A stretch of 56,813 bases of DNA from Gonapodya sp. JEL0774 (GCA_027604505.1 JADIIX010000143.1:1-56813), one strand, 5' to 3'. Shown: positions 1 to 11,650, numbered from the stretch's first letter. Translations and numbers: made by a program. Notes: generated from the sequence alone by a model not told the origin.

Positions 1-519
1 CCCCCGCATCAAACAAACAAGTGAGTCGCACAAAAGCACAAAACAGACAGTAGAATATTTGCGAGCTTTATGGTGTGGTGGGAGTGAAAACTCGCCCTGG
101 TCCACGTGCCTCACACACAGTTCGACCAATTATTAGCAGCATTGTCCAACACGACACCATCAAGGCTTCTAATTTTATTTTAGTTTACTTGTTTTATTTT
201 TTTGTTGTGTAACTCCCAGCGTCTCCTTTTTTCTCTTTGCTGTTCCCGTTTGTTTGTTTGTTTTTCTTACCATCCTCAATATCACCCCAGTCCACTGTCC
301 ACAACCTGGCCGCCGCACCGTACGTATCCTTTCCACTCGTGGGGGCGGAAAAGACCGAGGCGCGAACGGAACGGAAGCGTAAACAACGGCGTCACAGCGG
401 CGAAATGGGGGACAGGAGATTCGTTCGATGAGAGTGATCATTGGTACAGTTGAACAATACACGATCGCAATCGTGCATACTAGTCCCTTCGAAAGCCGAC
501 CGAGAATGGATTGCAGCCC
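1..519. other. gene-free stretch at window edge
   Basis: Overlapping open frames exist here on both strands, but none starts with a convincing ATG context or resembles a known family. The stretch could contain the end of a gene lying outside the window. I see no repeat or RNA gene. Confidence 0.3.
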
Positions 520-800
520 CAAGAGATCGACTATTCAACGACTTACGACCATGAGCATTTCAGTGACGTGATTTTCAAGTTCAATACTCTGGTCTCAGTC
601 TGTGCATTTTGCTGAACTGCTCAGCGAATTCTGATGCTACGAAGGAGAACTTCTGGTGATCCGATCTCCTTCGACGGTGATCCAGATCCATATATAGCGT
701 TGAACATTCTCTACAATGTTAATCGGGTCCACTTTACCCTTGCAGTGCATCGACATTGTGTGGAATCAGTCGATACATCTCTCAATACCCCATGAGCAGG
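520..800 (+). pseudogene. degenerate BTB/POZ-domain relic
   Basis: One frame reads YDHEHFSDVIFKF, close to the opening strand of fungal BTB/POZ domains (typically F-S-D-V-x-F). It meets a stop near 612. In another frame, around 670-740, it reads FDGDPDPYIALNILYNV, which resembles the BTB segment that normally reads D-D-P-x-x-F-x-x-L-L-x-Y-L-Y. The two halves are in different frames and the connecting helix is not readable. I interpret this as a decayed BTB gene of which about 90 codons remain. BTB proteins usually act as dimerisation and Cullin-3 adaptor modules. The match rests on two short motifs, so confidence is modest. Confidence 0.4.
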
Positions 801-2379
801 CAGCTGCAATTACTGTCGTTGCAAACATCTCATCACCCTCCCAACTCCGCACAGCGATTTCCACACCACATGGTGCATAGACCACCAGCTAGCTTTGCGT
901 GAGATAATATAAGTATGCTTCGGCGGTGCAGCCTGCGTACAACTTTGCACCGGGTCGAATACACATCGAATCAATATCCTTGTTCATTTTGATCACGTCC
1001 CACCAATCACCATGACGCTACGCGGCTCCCTGCTACACATAGACGTACTTCGTCACAATACTGCCTTTGGACAAAACGAACAATACAATATGCCTGCCGA
1101 TGAATATCACCGGCGGGGGGTCGACCGCGGCAGACGTACGGACCGCCAAAGAAAAACACGTATCCAGCGTGCACCCATGGGACCACACGACTTCACAAGT
1201 CCGTGAAATTAATTGAAGATAGTGGGTCCACTGGAATGGTCGCTGATTGGTGCCATGTGCAGGTCCGGGAGAGCGCGCGTCCCAGGCGTACACCCAGGCC
1301 AACAACAAAACAGCACTACGTCGACGACACGTCACCACAGGAAATTCGACTCCATTGCAAACCACCAGCACATACTCCTTCACATACAATCCGGTACGTG
1401 AGCTGCAGCTCAGTTTGACGTGTTCGTTACCGCCACTGATCAGCATCAAACATGAAGGGAACCCTGCAGACAACTACTCCCTTTATGGTGACTCTCCTAA
1501 ACACTTATCACCACCCGCCGGAGATGTGGATAGGCATCAACAGCCCTGCTTTACCTGGTTGATGGACAACCACCTTCATGGATCCCGGATCCATCGAGAG
1601 CGCGGCTGGTGGGAAGGAGTCGGGGAGGCGTGCGTGCAGAGGACGCGAACGGGGGCGCAACGTACTCCGCGTCGTCGACCGTGAGTGTCACAAAGTACGA
1701 TCGACAGACGGACCGGTCAGTGCTTCTTTTCGCGGGGTTTTCTCATCCGCGCCAACCAGTCTGTCATCCCCTTTCATTTCGCGCTCCAACCTTCCAACCG
1801 CATACCCCTACCCCTCGCCACCATCGCATCCATTGTGGAGCTCCTGGCAGCGCAAGAGGTACTGATCGATCACGACAGCCGTCACTGTCACTGCTTCCTC
1901 CACCGAACCACCCCGCCATCGCCGGTACTCCACAGCGGCCCGAATGCATCTCCATCCCGAGATAGTAGAGCAGGTGGGCTGGGGGGATCATCCGAGCCCC
2001 GAGCAGCTCTCGCGTGGAGAGTCGGTAGTCGGTCTCAGTCTCTGGACATGCGATCACCGTCGTGGATCAACAGCGGGAGAACAAGTTCGGGATCTCGAGG
2101 GTACGGGGTACTCTCAAACGGAAGCGGATATATATCTTCACCCTGCAGGACCTTTTGTCTGGGGCCAGGTAGTGCACCGCGAGGGATTGGTGGACCGTCG
2201 TGAAGTCGTTGCGTTGCCCCTGCCCTTCCTTGAGCAGGAACAGCACAGGTTTATGTCGGTCACCGCCAGCCAACCTCACCACGGGGAGAGACAGCGGGCT
2301 GTTTCCTCCAATGATACCAACTCATATTTTCTGCCTTACGTCGTTACGTCTCTTCGCGCTATTGATGCACGGCGACCAC
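801..2379. other. no recognisable gene; possible 5' remains of the following pseudogene
   Basis: Several long open frames (up to about 170 codons) overlap on both strands here, but their translations are low-complexity or Arg/Pro-rich and match nothing I know. Near 2383-2408 one frame reads LTHDDLASF, echoing ISYDDLTKF of the intact gene at 4.8-6.1 kb. Upstream parts may therefore be heavily diverged 5' sequence of the same family. Confidence 0.3.
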
Positions 2380-3480
2380 TCACGCACGACGATCTGGCTA
2401 GTTTTTGATTGTATGACACAATCATGGTGGAGCACCATGCCACCACGGCACCACCTTCAACTTTCCATGCTCAGTTACCCCAGCGGAAGCATCTCCGTGC
2501 CCTTCTCACATTCCGGAAATGATCCACTCCAACTCAGCCGTGACGGAACAACGATCCTCGTCTCCCCAGTCGGCCGGGCCCGTGGCGGAGAGAATGTGTG
2601 TCTCGGTCAAGGACGGCGGCAAGGTGAAGATGGAGCTGCATCGGAAGAAGGTGACGACGGCGAACCGCAAGGAACTCATGGGGACGCCGGGAAGGGACGA
2701 GTGTCAGATTCAACAGGGATGGGGAGTACAAGATGGTGCGTGCGGTTCGACCATATGAGAATGATGATGACGTTGGACACGTGCTCTCACCATCGCACTC
2801 CACTGTTTGATGCATATCATGAATTCCCGCTGATTGTCAAGACGAAAATGAGCGGCACGCATTGGTACATCTCCTACGCACCAGGGACGTTGGAACATAT
2901 GAGAGCAGATCCATCGGGGGTCCTGCCTCGAGTCGAACTGGTATGTGCTCTCGGTTGCAAGCATTCGAACTTTTCTGCACCCAGAGAAATCACGATTTCA
3001 ACTCATTCCATCATATATTTAAACCTTATCACCAGACCGTATTCTATAACTCCATCGAACTCATCCTCGCCGCATAACTCAAACCCTCCGCGTAGACTCA
3101 CCGATCTCCGCGTCGCCACTTTCATCTCCCAACCTGTCGAGCCCTTGGAATCGTGGCGTCCATCAGAATGGACCGGGATCGAGCCGTACGGACAATCCAA
3201 GGTGTCCTTCAACACCCACAACGTGGGTCTCATCGTCCAAGCCCAGCGGGTCCCACTGGACAATCCGATGTAAAAAAGATCGTTCAAACCTGGATCAGGA
3301 AGAACGTGATTCGAGGGAGGGCGTCGTCGCGTGGGAATGGGTTTGCTCAGGAGATCTTCCAGTGTGGCGAGAGCGGTTGCGGTGAGCGTCGGTCGGATCC
3401 TGATGAGGCGGGACGAGGACGACGCTGTACTAACCCTTACAACAACCAACAACCGATAGCGTCTGGAGGCTTATTCTTAC
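2380..3480 (+). pseudogene. frameshifted paralogue of the 4.8 kb gene
   Basis: This copy aligns with the last three exons of the gene at 4808-6142 but is no longer in one frame. Matching blocks are RKELMGTPGRDECQIQQGW (versus YKDLMGMLGTDACRIQRGW), HWYISYAPG...RADPSGVLPRVEL, TVFYNSIELILAA, LRVATFISQPVEPL and VKKIVQTWIRKN. An extra G near 2725 breaks the frame before the first splice site. Another shift follows the ILAA block near 3078. A further shift lies just past VPLDNPM near 3270, and another near 3350. Both introns are at the same places as in the intact gene (one ending near 2843, one at about 2941-3031), so this arose by DNA duplication rather than retrotransposition. Sequencing error could explain one shift, not four. 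Confidence 0.72.
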
Positions 3481-4567
3481 AACCCGTGACCAGTTCAAGG
3501 ACTCGATAGCAGGTACTATCTATATAAATTGTGGTTGACGGTGTAAAGTTCTAGTATTCGTCCTGATTGGATGCAATCTTGGACCTTGGCGGTCGATAAG
3601 TCATCCTGTAAAATCTACTTTGAATCACGATACATGTGGATACAAATATGCATCAAAAGTTAGATTTGTTCGTGATCAAAAAAAGCCCACCCATCATCTT
3701 ACAGTGCATGTGCATGCATTTGTCAAACTAGTACCGTGCAGCGACATATTGGTACGGTAACCAATTGAAGGAATACATTGAGATACCGTCTATTTCTTTG
3801 CCGCATCAACGAGTTTGGAGTCTCTGGTAAAGTGCACATTATAATATGTATGCACCGGCATCAGGACCCTTGACGAGCGGCGAATCCGAAAAAGGTTATC
3901 AGTTGATCGATCCTGAGTTGGTGAGTCCCGATTGTAGAAGCACGTCCATTCCCTCGCATGCGATGAGTTGTAGGCTCATGTGATTCGGACTTGTATTTGT
4001 CTGCGTATATGTATGCGTTGATTTCCTGCCGGTCTTGAGGCGCTCGGTCCTGCCGCCCTGGATAGAATACCGTGCTGCACCCTCACAGTTCCATGTCGAC
4101 GGAGTCGACCTCTGTTCCGGAACTGCAACCATGACGTCCTCGCTCAAAATGCATTCTGTATTGACGCAAGAACTCCGTGGATGTAAAGGAAAGAACTTTC
4201 GTCAAGTTTGATCGTCCGTGAACTTCCACAGCACGTTCGACGCAACTGTGCGCAAAAAGACAATGCAAAAACAATTCGGAAAAGGATGTGGGAATAACAT
4301 GCCCGAATTTTTGTAGCGAAACCCTCGAAGTGGCCCAGTGTCTAAAATTATATATGTGGGTGTGCCTGCCTCAAGGTCACGGATTGCCGGTGTCTCTTTC
4401 GCCTTCCATGCTCGGCCCAGGCAGCTCAGCGCTGCCATTAGAGGATTCTAAGCCGGACCAAGCTAGCTTGATGGAGGGACCCTGCGACAATCTGGGCATG
4501 GCGAGTGATTCATCGCGGGTGTGTGGCTGACAGGTTCTTCCGCTGCACCCAAGTTTGTCCATTTTAA
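3481..4567. other. intergenic
   Basis: I see no supported gene. A short ATG frame near 4093 (beginning STESTSVPEL) could be a first exon of the following gene, but no convincing splice path joins it. AT-rich segments around 3530-3860 look like ordinary intergenic DNA. Confidence 0.3.
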
Positions 4568-4807
4568 CCACGATGCATTCCGATTGTCTTCAAGAATTCC
4601 GGACTGGGATCGCCTGACACCGTGGTTGCGGTCGCCGAATACCTGGCCGCGCACGAGCTCGAGGGACAGGAAGGCGGTGTTGACACAATCACGATACGGC
4701 CAACTCCTTCTCTCCCAGATGGATCCTCAGGCGGCGGCTCAGACAACATACCAACTCTTCTGCGCTATCGCCCGAATGTGGAGAATCTGCGAACAGAGCT
4801 GGAACAA

Positions 4808-6142
4808 ATGCACCTTGGGTCGGAAGCAAAAGGTCGAGGCACACGCTCTCTTCCCGACGATTCTTGCCCCCGCCCCCCAATCACCCGACACATGTCTGCA
4901 TTTTCCGAGAATGGACGGTACCATGACGATTACTGGACCGAGATATCTGCAAGAGTCAGGACGGGTGGTCTGAGCGATACTGCAACTAGGCAACAGTTCG
5001 GACACATGTCCTACCCTCGAGCAACATTTCCAGGCCGTTCCAACGCCGACTTCTCTATACCACTGATTATTGAGGACTTTGATCCAGTCGACGGTGTGCG
5101 CATTCCAGAACGCCCATTTTCTGCTCCGGAATCAAGCGCTGCGTACAGCACCGAGCAACCTCAACCGCTCGCGATATCCTACGATGACCTCACCAAATTT
5201 CGTCCTTACATATCCGCTGATGTGCTTGATTCCGACCGCCTTTCCGTCCTGAGCTACCCCGGTAGCAGCTTCATACCTCCGCCTCAAACCACCTCGCTCT
5301 CGGACCTGAAGCCGCCTTTACCACCCTCAGCGTCTGCCGTGGACAATATTCGAGTAGCAGATAAGGAGCTGGGTGAACTTGATTTTCGATTAGAATGGAA
5401 GAGTGCTGCGGACTCGACGTATAAGGATCTCATGGGGATGCTTGGAACAGACGCATGCCGCATACAGCGTGGGTGGGAGTACAAAAGGGTAAGCTTCAAA
5501 TCAAAATCAACATTCTAAACAAGGTTTATAAGGCTCTTTTCCTGTGGCACACTTTTGCGCCACCTTTATCGTATTAACAGAAGGATCTGGATTCACTCCA
5601 ATGGAGCGTGACGTATTCTCCTGGAAAACACGAAAATCTTCGATATGATCCAAACGGCCTCCTGCCTCGAATAGAACTTGTGAGAGCCAACTTCCTTTCT
5701 TAACAGCGGGTGGCGGTAAAACTCAGCGTAATTTTTGTTCTCGTTTCGTTCTTAGACGATCTTCTACAACTCGATCCAACTTTTTCTCGTTGCCGCGCAA
5801 ACTCTCCCTCGCAAAATCCCAAACATCCGGGTTCCAACTTTCAGCGCCGAGTTTGTAGAGCCTCTTCGTGTGGCTACGGAATGGGCTGAAATCGAGACCC
5901 AGGGCGCTTCGGGAATGAACAACACCGTGCATCTGTGTCTGGTGGTACGTGCCCAAGGGGATCCACTCAACGAACGATGCAAGAACTATTTGGAAACATG
6001 GACGAGGCACGAGTACGCGAAGATCAGATCCTCTCAGCGAGGTTTCCTCGGACGTGCGGCTAAAGTTCTTACTCAGAGAATACAGGGAAGGGTGGAGAGA
6101 GGTCAGGCTTCCAACCTCGACGAATCGTGGGAGATCAAATAA
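4808..6142 (+). CDS. hypothetical protein, locally duplicated family
   Basis: Three exons fit cleanly: up to 5488, 5581-5679 and 5756-6142, with GT-AG introns. They give about 388 residues from the first in-frame ATG at 4808. The frame stays open upstream to 4568 and looks coding there, so a further 5' exon is likely and the true start is uncertain. I do not recognise the family. The N-terminal half is Pro/Ser-rich and probably disordered. The C-terminal half carries YKDLMGMLGTDACRIQRGW, a SLQWSVTYSPGKHENLRYD block and YNSIQLFLVAA followed by VPTFSAEFVEPL, suggesting a folded domain. The tail is basic (residues such as R, K and Q around RIQGRVERG). A broken copy lies 1.3 kb upstream. No signal peptide or clear membrane segment is visible. 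Confidence 0.6.
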
Positions 6143-7071
6143 CCCAGCCACCAGTATTGGTACTGGGTGCAATTGTTGGACTTTGGAGCTGTCGAGCGAT
6201 CGGAAGTCTATTGTTAGGCATTGGGTCATTGTTGACCAGATTCATAATGGTCGTTGCACTGCGCGTCTGATGCCATTCCAATACCCCCGGTATGGCTTAA
6301 TTATCTGAGCAGTTATAACGTTTTGAAAGAATAATTGATGTATAAACTGGCACTTCAATTATACCGTAAATATTAAACCTTCGAGACAGTCCAGATATTT
6401 CTCCCATTTGCCTGTGCTCGAAACTTGCATGCAGGTGAGTGCTACTTGTCAATGTCCATTCCCGAAAAGCCGTCGGTTGTGCGGACCATGGCAATCTAAT
6501 TCAACCGCAACCGCTGTTTTGAGATTGTCAAACGGCAGAGTAAAGTCTCTCTCACGCAAACACAACCCCGACGTATAGGCGCCGTGTGCAAGTTTTGAGC
6601 TACAGTTTCAAAAGATCCTCAATGGCCGTCCGAATTTACCAGCAGGAATACCAGCAGGAATTCGATGTTCTTCCAATTGATGTGTCCAGTTGTGGCGCAA
6701 TAAATGAGCTGACGTCCCTGATGGTTGGACCAACGGACTAAATTTAAACATAATTTCCATTTTTAGTTTGAGGGAAAGGGGGAATGGGCAACAGGGACTC
6801 CAATTCAAACTAAGCGCTGTTCCGAACCCGTCGTCGGTCATCAGAAAGAAGCATTCGCTACAAAGATAAGTTTTCCAATACAACGGCCTATGTTTTTCTA
6901 GTGGGGCGTTAGGGTCACTTTGCTTTTTCTTGTGTGTGGGTGCAGGGACGAGGCCGCTTGACCTGACTGAGGTAAACAATCAAACAGCCACCAAACTCTT
7001 GAGGGGATTTCGAAGTTTCACGGTACACGTTGAAACGACGCCAATTTCGCTCAAAAGTGCACGGAAGATCG
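6143..7071. other. intergenic / 5' region of the SH3 membrane protein gene
   Basis: There is no coding frame I can support. The open frame on the minus strand at 6608-6979 has no family resemblance. The stretch contains the 3' end of the preceding gene and presumably the promoter of the gene at 7072. Confidence 0.3.
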
Positions 7072-9241
7072 ATGCCGGGGCTTCCTTCGCCGTTCGCGGG
7101 AGCGCGAGCTTTGACCCTTCTGGCTTCCATCGCGGCATTGTCAGCATCGTCCGTCCTCGCTCAGAGCTCGGATACCGCAGGAACAGCATCTTCACTTGCA
7201 GGAACGTCGGCGGTGACCGCTGCAACCTCTGGTTCACCACAACCTTCGGCCTCTTCGTCGGTTGCACCGACCGTCACCGCCACGGCTTCGGGGTCACAGA
7301 TTGCGTCATCGGCCACTGACTTAACGGCTTCGGTATCCGCATCGGCATCGGCATCGGCATCTATATCTGGGTCTGCCAGTGTCACTGGATCCGTGTCCAG
7401 GTCTGCCTCGTCTTCGGTACCTGTATCAACAACCAGGTCTTCCTCTTCGCTTCTTGTTTCATCTTCGTCCCTACCGTCATCCTTGTCCTCCTCTACCTCG
7501 GTCTCACCGTCAGCTGCTGCGGTGGCTCCTCCAGCAGCTGACTCGAATGGCTCAGATGGTCTGCTTTTCGGAAAATTCACCCTACCTGTGTTCATCGCCA
7601 TTTGCGCTGGTGGGGGGGTATTTATTATTGGTGTCATCATTATTATATTTGCGAGAAGGAGGACCAAGAAGCACAAAGACGAAGTGCCCTTGAAGAAGCC
7701 GAGCGCCAAACTGCCTCGACCCAACCAACAGGCAAGTTGTCCCAAGGGACGACGACTCAGTGTGACAAGACGTGTTGTGTTCTGTTACAAACTCACTTTG
7801 GATGACTTCTTCTTCCGTTTTTATCTTATATGTTCATTCAGTCGATGTCCACATCCTACGCCCCGAGCCAGTCTTCGGAGCAGTACAATACGAACAGCAC
7901 TCGCTACAACCCCCCCATGTCTCCGGCTGCTCTGCCTCCAACAGATTATGCCTCCACTATATCTTCCTCATCAGCTTCTTACTATAACCAATCTGGGTTT
8001 TCCCCGGTTCCTTACACACCACCTCCCGGTGCAATGCCGGGCAGTGGTCCTCGCGGATCCGTTTTCGATCAAGTAGATTCGCGTCGTGCACGTCAAGCGA
8101 ACGTCTACGGTGCCCAGACGCCAGATTCTGATTTCACCGGCATGTACGCCCAATCTCCGTACCCAGGGAGTTCTGGCCAAATTGCTACTGGTATAACTTC
8201 GCGATCGCCTTACACGCGCTCAAGGCATCTCACTCAGTCCTTACCCATCAGGCGCGTCTCCAACCCCGTACCAAAATTATCCGGCCTCTGGCAGTGCTGC
8301 CTCCATAGCCTCCAATCCTATGTCACCCACCCTCTCTGGCATGTACGTCACTACTGGTTCCGGTTCCCTTACGAATGGTTCGATTCAGCAACAATCGGGC
8401 TCACCGACGCTTTCGGGTGGCGTCCGGTCCTCCACTGGATCGCCCGCAGTAACTTATATGTGGCCTCCCGCCTCGCCACCGTCTTCTCCTCCCAACATGA
8501 CATCCGGCCACCATCAAACTCCATCAGGCGGCTACAAAACCGGTTCTGGCACTATTGGTGCCACAAGCGCCAAACCGCCATCTGTCACCTTGGGTGTTGG
8601 ATCAAACACGTACAATCGTACGCCTTCGGGGTCCCTCTCTACCATGCCGCTGCTCACCCCCAAGCCCTCTTCCAACTCACTTTCCAACTCTCAAGGCCCA
8701 ACTTCCCCAACCAGCCCGTCCGCCGCCACGGCACCGTTGCTTACAGGGAGTCACCGCCTCGCACCACCGAGAAGGAGCTCCGCTCTCTACGGGGTGAGCG
8801 ATACGGAATGGAGCGACTCGGAAGGAGCGGGTGGGGGATACAGTAGCGCAGGCTCTGGATCGGGCAGAGTGAAACTGGACGTGGCGAGAGTGCTGGCGGC
8901 GTACGAGGTGGGTTCTGGATTGTGCTTTGCTTTGACTCGGACCATGTTTGGCGTCCGCTTGCTGAATCAAGCTTCTTTGCTGGAACTTAGCCCCAATTCC
9001 AAGGTGATCTTCGCCTTGTTCCACAGGCCAAAATCCAGGTGTTGGACCGATACGGTGACGGGTGAGCGCATGAATTGTGCCCTTCGTTTCTCAAGTTCGG
9101 TCAATTATCTGAACACTATACTCTTGCCGTACCAATGACAGCTGGGCGCGTGGTGTTGACATTGCGACTGGTGACGAAGGGGTGTTTCCTGAGGCTTACG
9201 TGACCAAAAGGAAGCTCCGCCAGCCAAGAGGAAGCGCGTAG
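7072..9241 (+). CDS. Ser-rich single-pass membrane protein with cytoplasmic SH3 domain
   Basis: Predicted at about 620 residues. The ATG at 7072 opens a signal peptide (positively charged start, then LTLLASIAALSASSVLA). A Ser/Thr/Ala-rich, probably O-glycosylated ectodomain follows to about residue 160. One membrane helix (VFIAICAGGGVFIIGVIIII) ends in a basic stop-transfer sequence RRRTKKHK. The cytoplasmic part is long, Ser/Pro-rich and probably disordered. The last 60 residues form an SH3 domain: VARVLAAYEP, IQVLDRYGDGW, GVFPEAYV. Exons: 7072-7731, 7842-8190, 8225-8907, 8991-9061 and 9142-9241. The first intron has a GC donor (AG|GCAAGT), and the second would be only 34 bases (8191-8224), or else marks an indel. 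This layout recalls fungal surface sensors or Fus1/Sho1-like proteins that recruit proline-rich partners; that function is inferred. Confidence 0.85.
7336..7362 (+). repeat. short trinucleotide-pair repeat in Ser/Ala codons
   Basis: A GCATCG unit is repeated about four times inside the coding region and gives an alternating Ala-Ser run in the ectodomain. It is probably length-variable between strains. Confidence 0.6.
7732..7841 (+). other. GC-AG intron
   Basis: The donor reads AG|GCAAGT and the acceptor TTCATTCAG|TC. Splicing keeps the frame (codon phase 0) and joins the membrane stop-transfer region to the Ser/Pro-rich cytoplasmic tail. No GT donor nearby gives an open join. Confidence 0.65.
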
Positions 9242-9838
9242 AACAGCCCCGACCATGTGAGAGGAGCTGTTAGGATGCTCGCAATTGATACTGGAGGACA
9301 CGGGAGCTTGACTCAGTTTGGACTTGGTCTCTGGTGGTGTTGCAGTCACCGGTTGGTGTGACAGTCGGAGTTTGTGGAACGGACCACGTAGACGGAGCAC
9401 AGTGGACATTTTACTTCTACTTCTCTCATGGTCTGGTCAGATTTTCGTGTTTCATGGGACGTAATTCCTGGGGATTTCGCACGTGCATGGTCTCGGCAAC
9501 GTTAACTGGCCAACTATTTGGTTTGCAGTGGGTACTTTATTACATAATAGTAAGAACGGAATGTATTATCCCATCATGTACGTTGTGACTTGGGGATAAT
9601 AACTAACTTAATCCTGCACAAAGATAATGCGATTCCAAACTTGCCGTGTTTTTCGTTGTTGATTGGCCGGTGTTCAGGACCCGTGAACGGTGATCATCAT
9701 CATGGCGAGTGACCGCTCTCCAACAATTTTACACATCAGCTCTCCGCAATTTGATACTCGGTGACTCAGTCAGTACACATTCAACCCGATTTGGTTTGAG
9801 AAACGAATCAATTGCAAACTCCTTGGCTTAATTAAGCT
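9242..9838. other. intergenic
   Basis: I see no gene. This carries the 3' flank of the SH3 membrane protein gene and the upstream region of the ankyrin gene that starts at 9839. Confidence 0.4.
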
Positions 9839-11650
9839 ATGTCGACTGTCCGATCCTCCTCCCCAATCCCTTCGTTTCGCCTCCTGGACCTACCTGCCCC
9901 CATTCTTTTGCGCATTTCCATCCGCTGGACTGATCACCGCCTTGGGCTTCCCACACCAGCGCTTTCCCGTTTCTTGGCACGTCTGTTTGGCAGCACCGTC
10001 ACTCTCACTCTCCGCGCTTCTCGGCGTTCAGGATCTCCAGGCGCTGCTCTTCGTGAAGAGTGCCAACGTGACGTCGTGGATTGTGACGTTGTAAAGCAGC
10101 TGCTAAGGTTCCGCAGTATCCGCCGTCACCTACCCGCTGCCCTCCTTCACACTGTGGAGCGGGGACTCTTGGATGCCGTAGCCTTGCTCGGAGGGCGGGC
10201 TGGGGCGAAGGTGCTAGAGGATGCCATGGGGATGGCCGCAAGGCGCGGATACCATGACATATTCATCCTGCTTTGGCAGTTCCACGATGGCAGAGTCATT
10301 CAGGAGGGACCCCGAACTTCTACCAAGGACGACGACTCCCGCTTCCCTTACAATCTTCTTGAAAATGCCGTGGAGACACTGCCAATCCTCAATATTCTCC
10401 TGGGACGTTGTCTGGTCAATGACAATCCTGGGTTCAGCCAAAAAGATTTCAACTTTGCGTTCGAGCGCACTTGCGCAACTTCAAATCTCGCTGCCATGTC
10501 TGCGCTCTTGCAATTGCGCACTCAATTGATGGATAGAGGTGTGAGAGTGCGTCACATCAAATTTCAGGAACATCTGGAGCATAGTATCTTCGGTAATAAC
10601 ATTGACCTGGCGCAATATCTTTTGGATAATGGTGCTAGTCCCAACGATTCGATTGACGGATATCGCTACCCTCTCGAGACTGCGATACAGCACGGAAATC
10701 TTGCTATCTTCAACCTTTTCATGCGATACGGAGCCACGATACCTCCTCATCGTCCCAGTCCATTGCATCTCGCCGCATCCGCAGGGCATGTTCAAATTGT
10801 GGAAGCGCTCCTAGATGCGGGTGCAAATGTCGATTCCATAAGCCTTACAAACAGTGATGATTTCGTGGGCGGTCGGTTTACAACAGACACTCCCTTGACT
10901 GTTGCCATAACACAGGGCGAATTGGACGTTGCGCGATTGCTACTTGCACGAGGAGCTGATGTTCTCTTACCGGTGATCTCTTCTGGACCAGAATGGCCGA
11001 CTTCTCCAATTGTCATCGCCGCGAGGCGCCATGAACTAGCTTTTGTTCAACTCCTCTGCGACCACCTTCAGAAATCTGAAAAGACTTTTGACATTAATCT
11101 GAAGTCTGCCCGCGAGCAGGCGATTCACGACGCCCTCGCGGCAGGTGCGTGCGTTGGATCCAAATCGATTGTGGAATTCTTACTTAGCCGTGGTGCAAAC
11201 CCAAACCTTGGACGCTACTTTGGCGAGTCAGCGCTCACTGGAGCGTCCAAGCAGTGGGGAGTGTCCATTGTTCAAATTCTCCTGAAGCACGGGGCGGAGG
11301 TCTCAATCGACAACAATGGTCCTCTTCGAGCGGCGTTCAGTTCCCAAGTCGGATACGGAGATACCATTGTCCAGTTATTGGACTCGGGAGCTCAAGTGCG
11401 CGCTGTTGAGCTTGAAACGATTGCGGGGAAATTTCGGCCGTATCAAATGCCATTCGACAGGGCGCGATACGTCCAAATGCTAGAGGACATAATCCAACGA
11501 TTGGATGTTGACTTCTGCAGGCAACTACTGCCACATATCCACCAGTATGACAAAACAGCGTTAGGGCAGCTACAACGGCGAATCGACAGTGATAACTCAG
11601 CGATTTGCGTATATGACAACTTATCGATGAGCCGAGGGGGGAATGAGTAG
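9839..11650 (+). CDS. ankyrin-repeat protein with F-box-like N-terminus
   Basis: One uninterrupted frame of 603 residues starts with ATG. Residues 1-50 (SFRLLDLPAPILLRIS...) look like a divergent F-box: 'LDLPAPILLRIS' parallels the usual L-P-x-E-I-L-x-x-I. Ankyrin repeats follow from about residue 130 to 520. The clearest are PSPLHLAASAGHVQIVEALL with DAGANVDS, TPLTVAITQGELDVARLLL with ARGADV, and SIVEFLLSRGANPNLG. F-box/ankyrin proteins generally present substrates to SCF ubiquitin ligases. Here the substrate is unknown and Skp1 binding is only inferred. A truncated, frameshifted copy lies on the minus strand at 18962-19390, so the family is locally duplicated. The absence of introns contrasts with most neighbours. 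Confidence 0.85.
   Translation: MSTVRSSSPIPSFRLLDLPAPILLRISIRWTDHRLGLPTPALSRFLARLFGSTVTLTLRASRRSGSPGAALREECQRDVVDCDVVKQLLRFRSIRRHLPAALLHTVERGLLDAVALLGGRAGAKVLEDAMGMAARRGYHDIFILLWQFHDGRVIQEGPRTSTKDDDSRFPYNLLENAVETLPILNILLGRCLVNDNPGFSQKDFNFAFERTCATSNLAAMSALLQLRTQLMDRGVRVRHIKFQEHLEHSIFGNNIDLAQYLLDNGASPNDSIDGYRYPLETAIQHGNLAIFNLFMRYGATIPPHRPSPLHLAASAGHVQIVEALLDAGANVDSISLTNSDDFVGGRFTTDTPLTVAITQGELDVARLLLARGADVLLPVISSGPEWPTSPIVIAARRHELAFVQLLCDHLQKSEKTFDINLKSAREQAIHDALAAGACVGSKSIVEFLLSRGANPNLGRYFGESALTGASKQWGVSIVQILLKHGAEVSIDNNGPLRAAFSSQVGYGDTIVQLLDSGAQVRAVELETIAGKFRPYQMPFDRARYVQMLEDIIQRLDVDFCRQLLPHIHQYDKTALGQLQRRIDSDNSAICVYDNLSMSRGGNE

Noticed and set aside
175-522. 115-codon minus-strand frame at the window start
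   Set aside because: It begins at TTG, is unlike any family, and overlaps frames on the other strand.
7161-7745. 194-codon minus-strand open frame rich in Asp, Glu and Ala
   Set aside because: It is the antisense of the Ser-rich codons of the SH3 membrane protein; the repetitive sequence keeps the opposite strand open.
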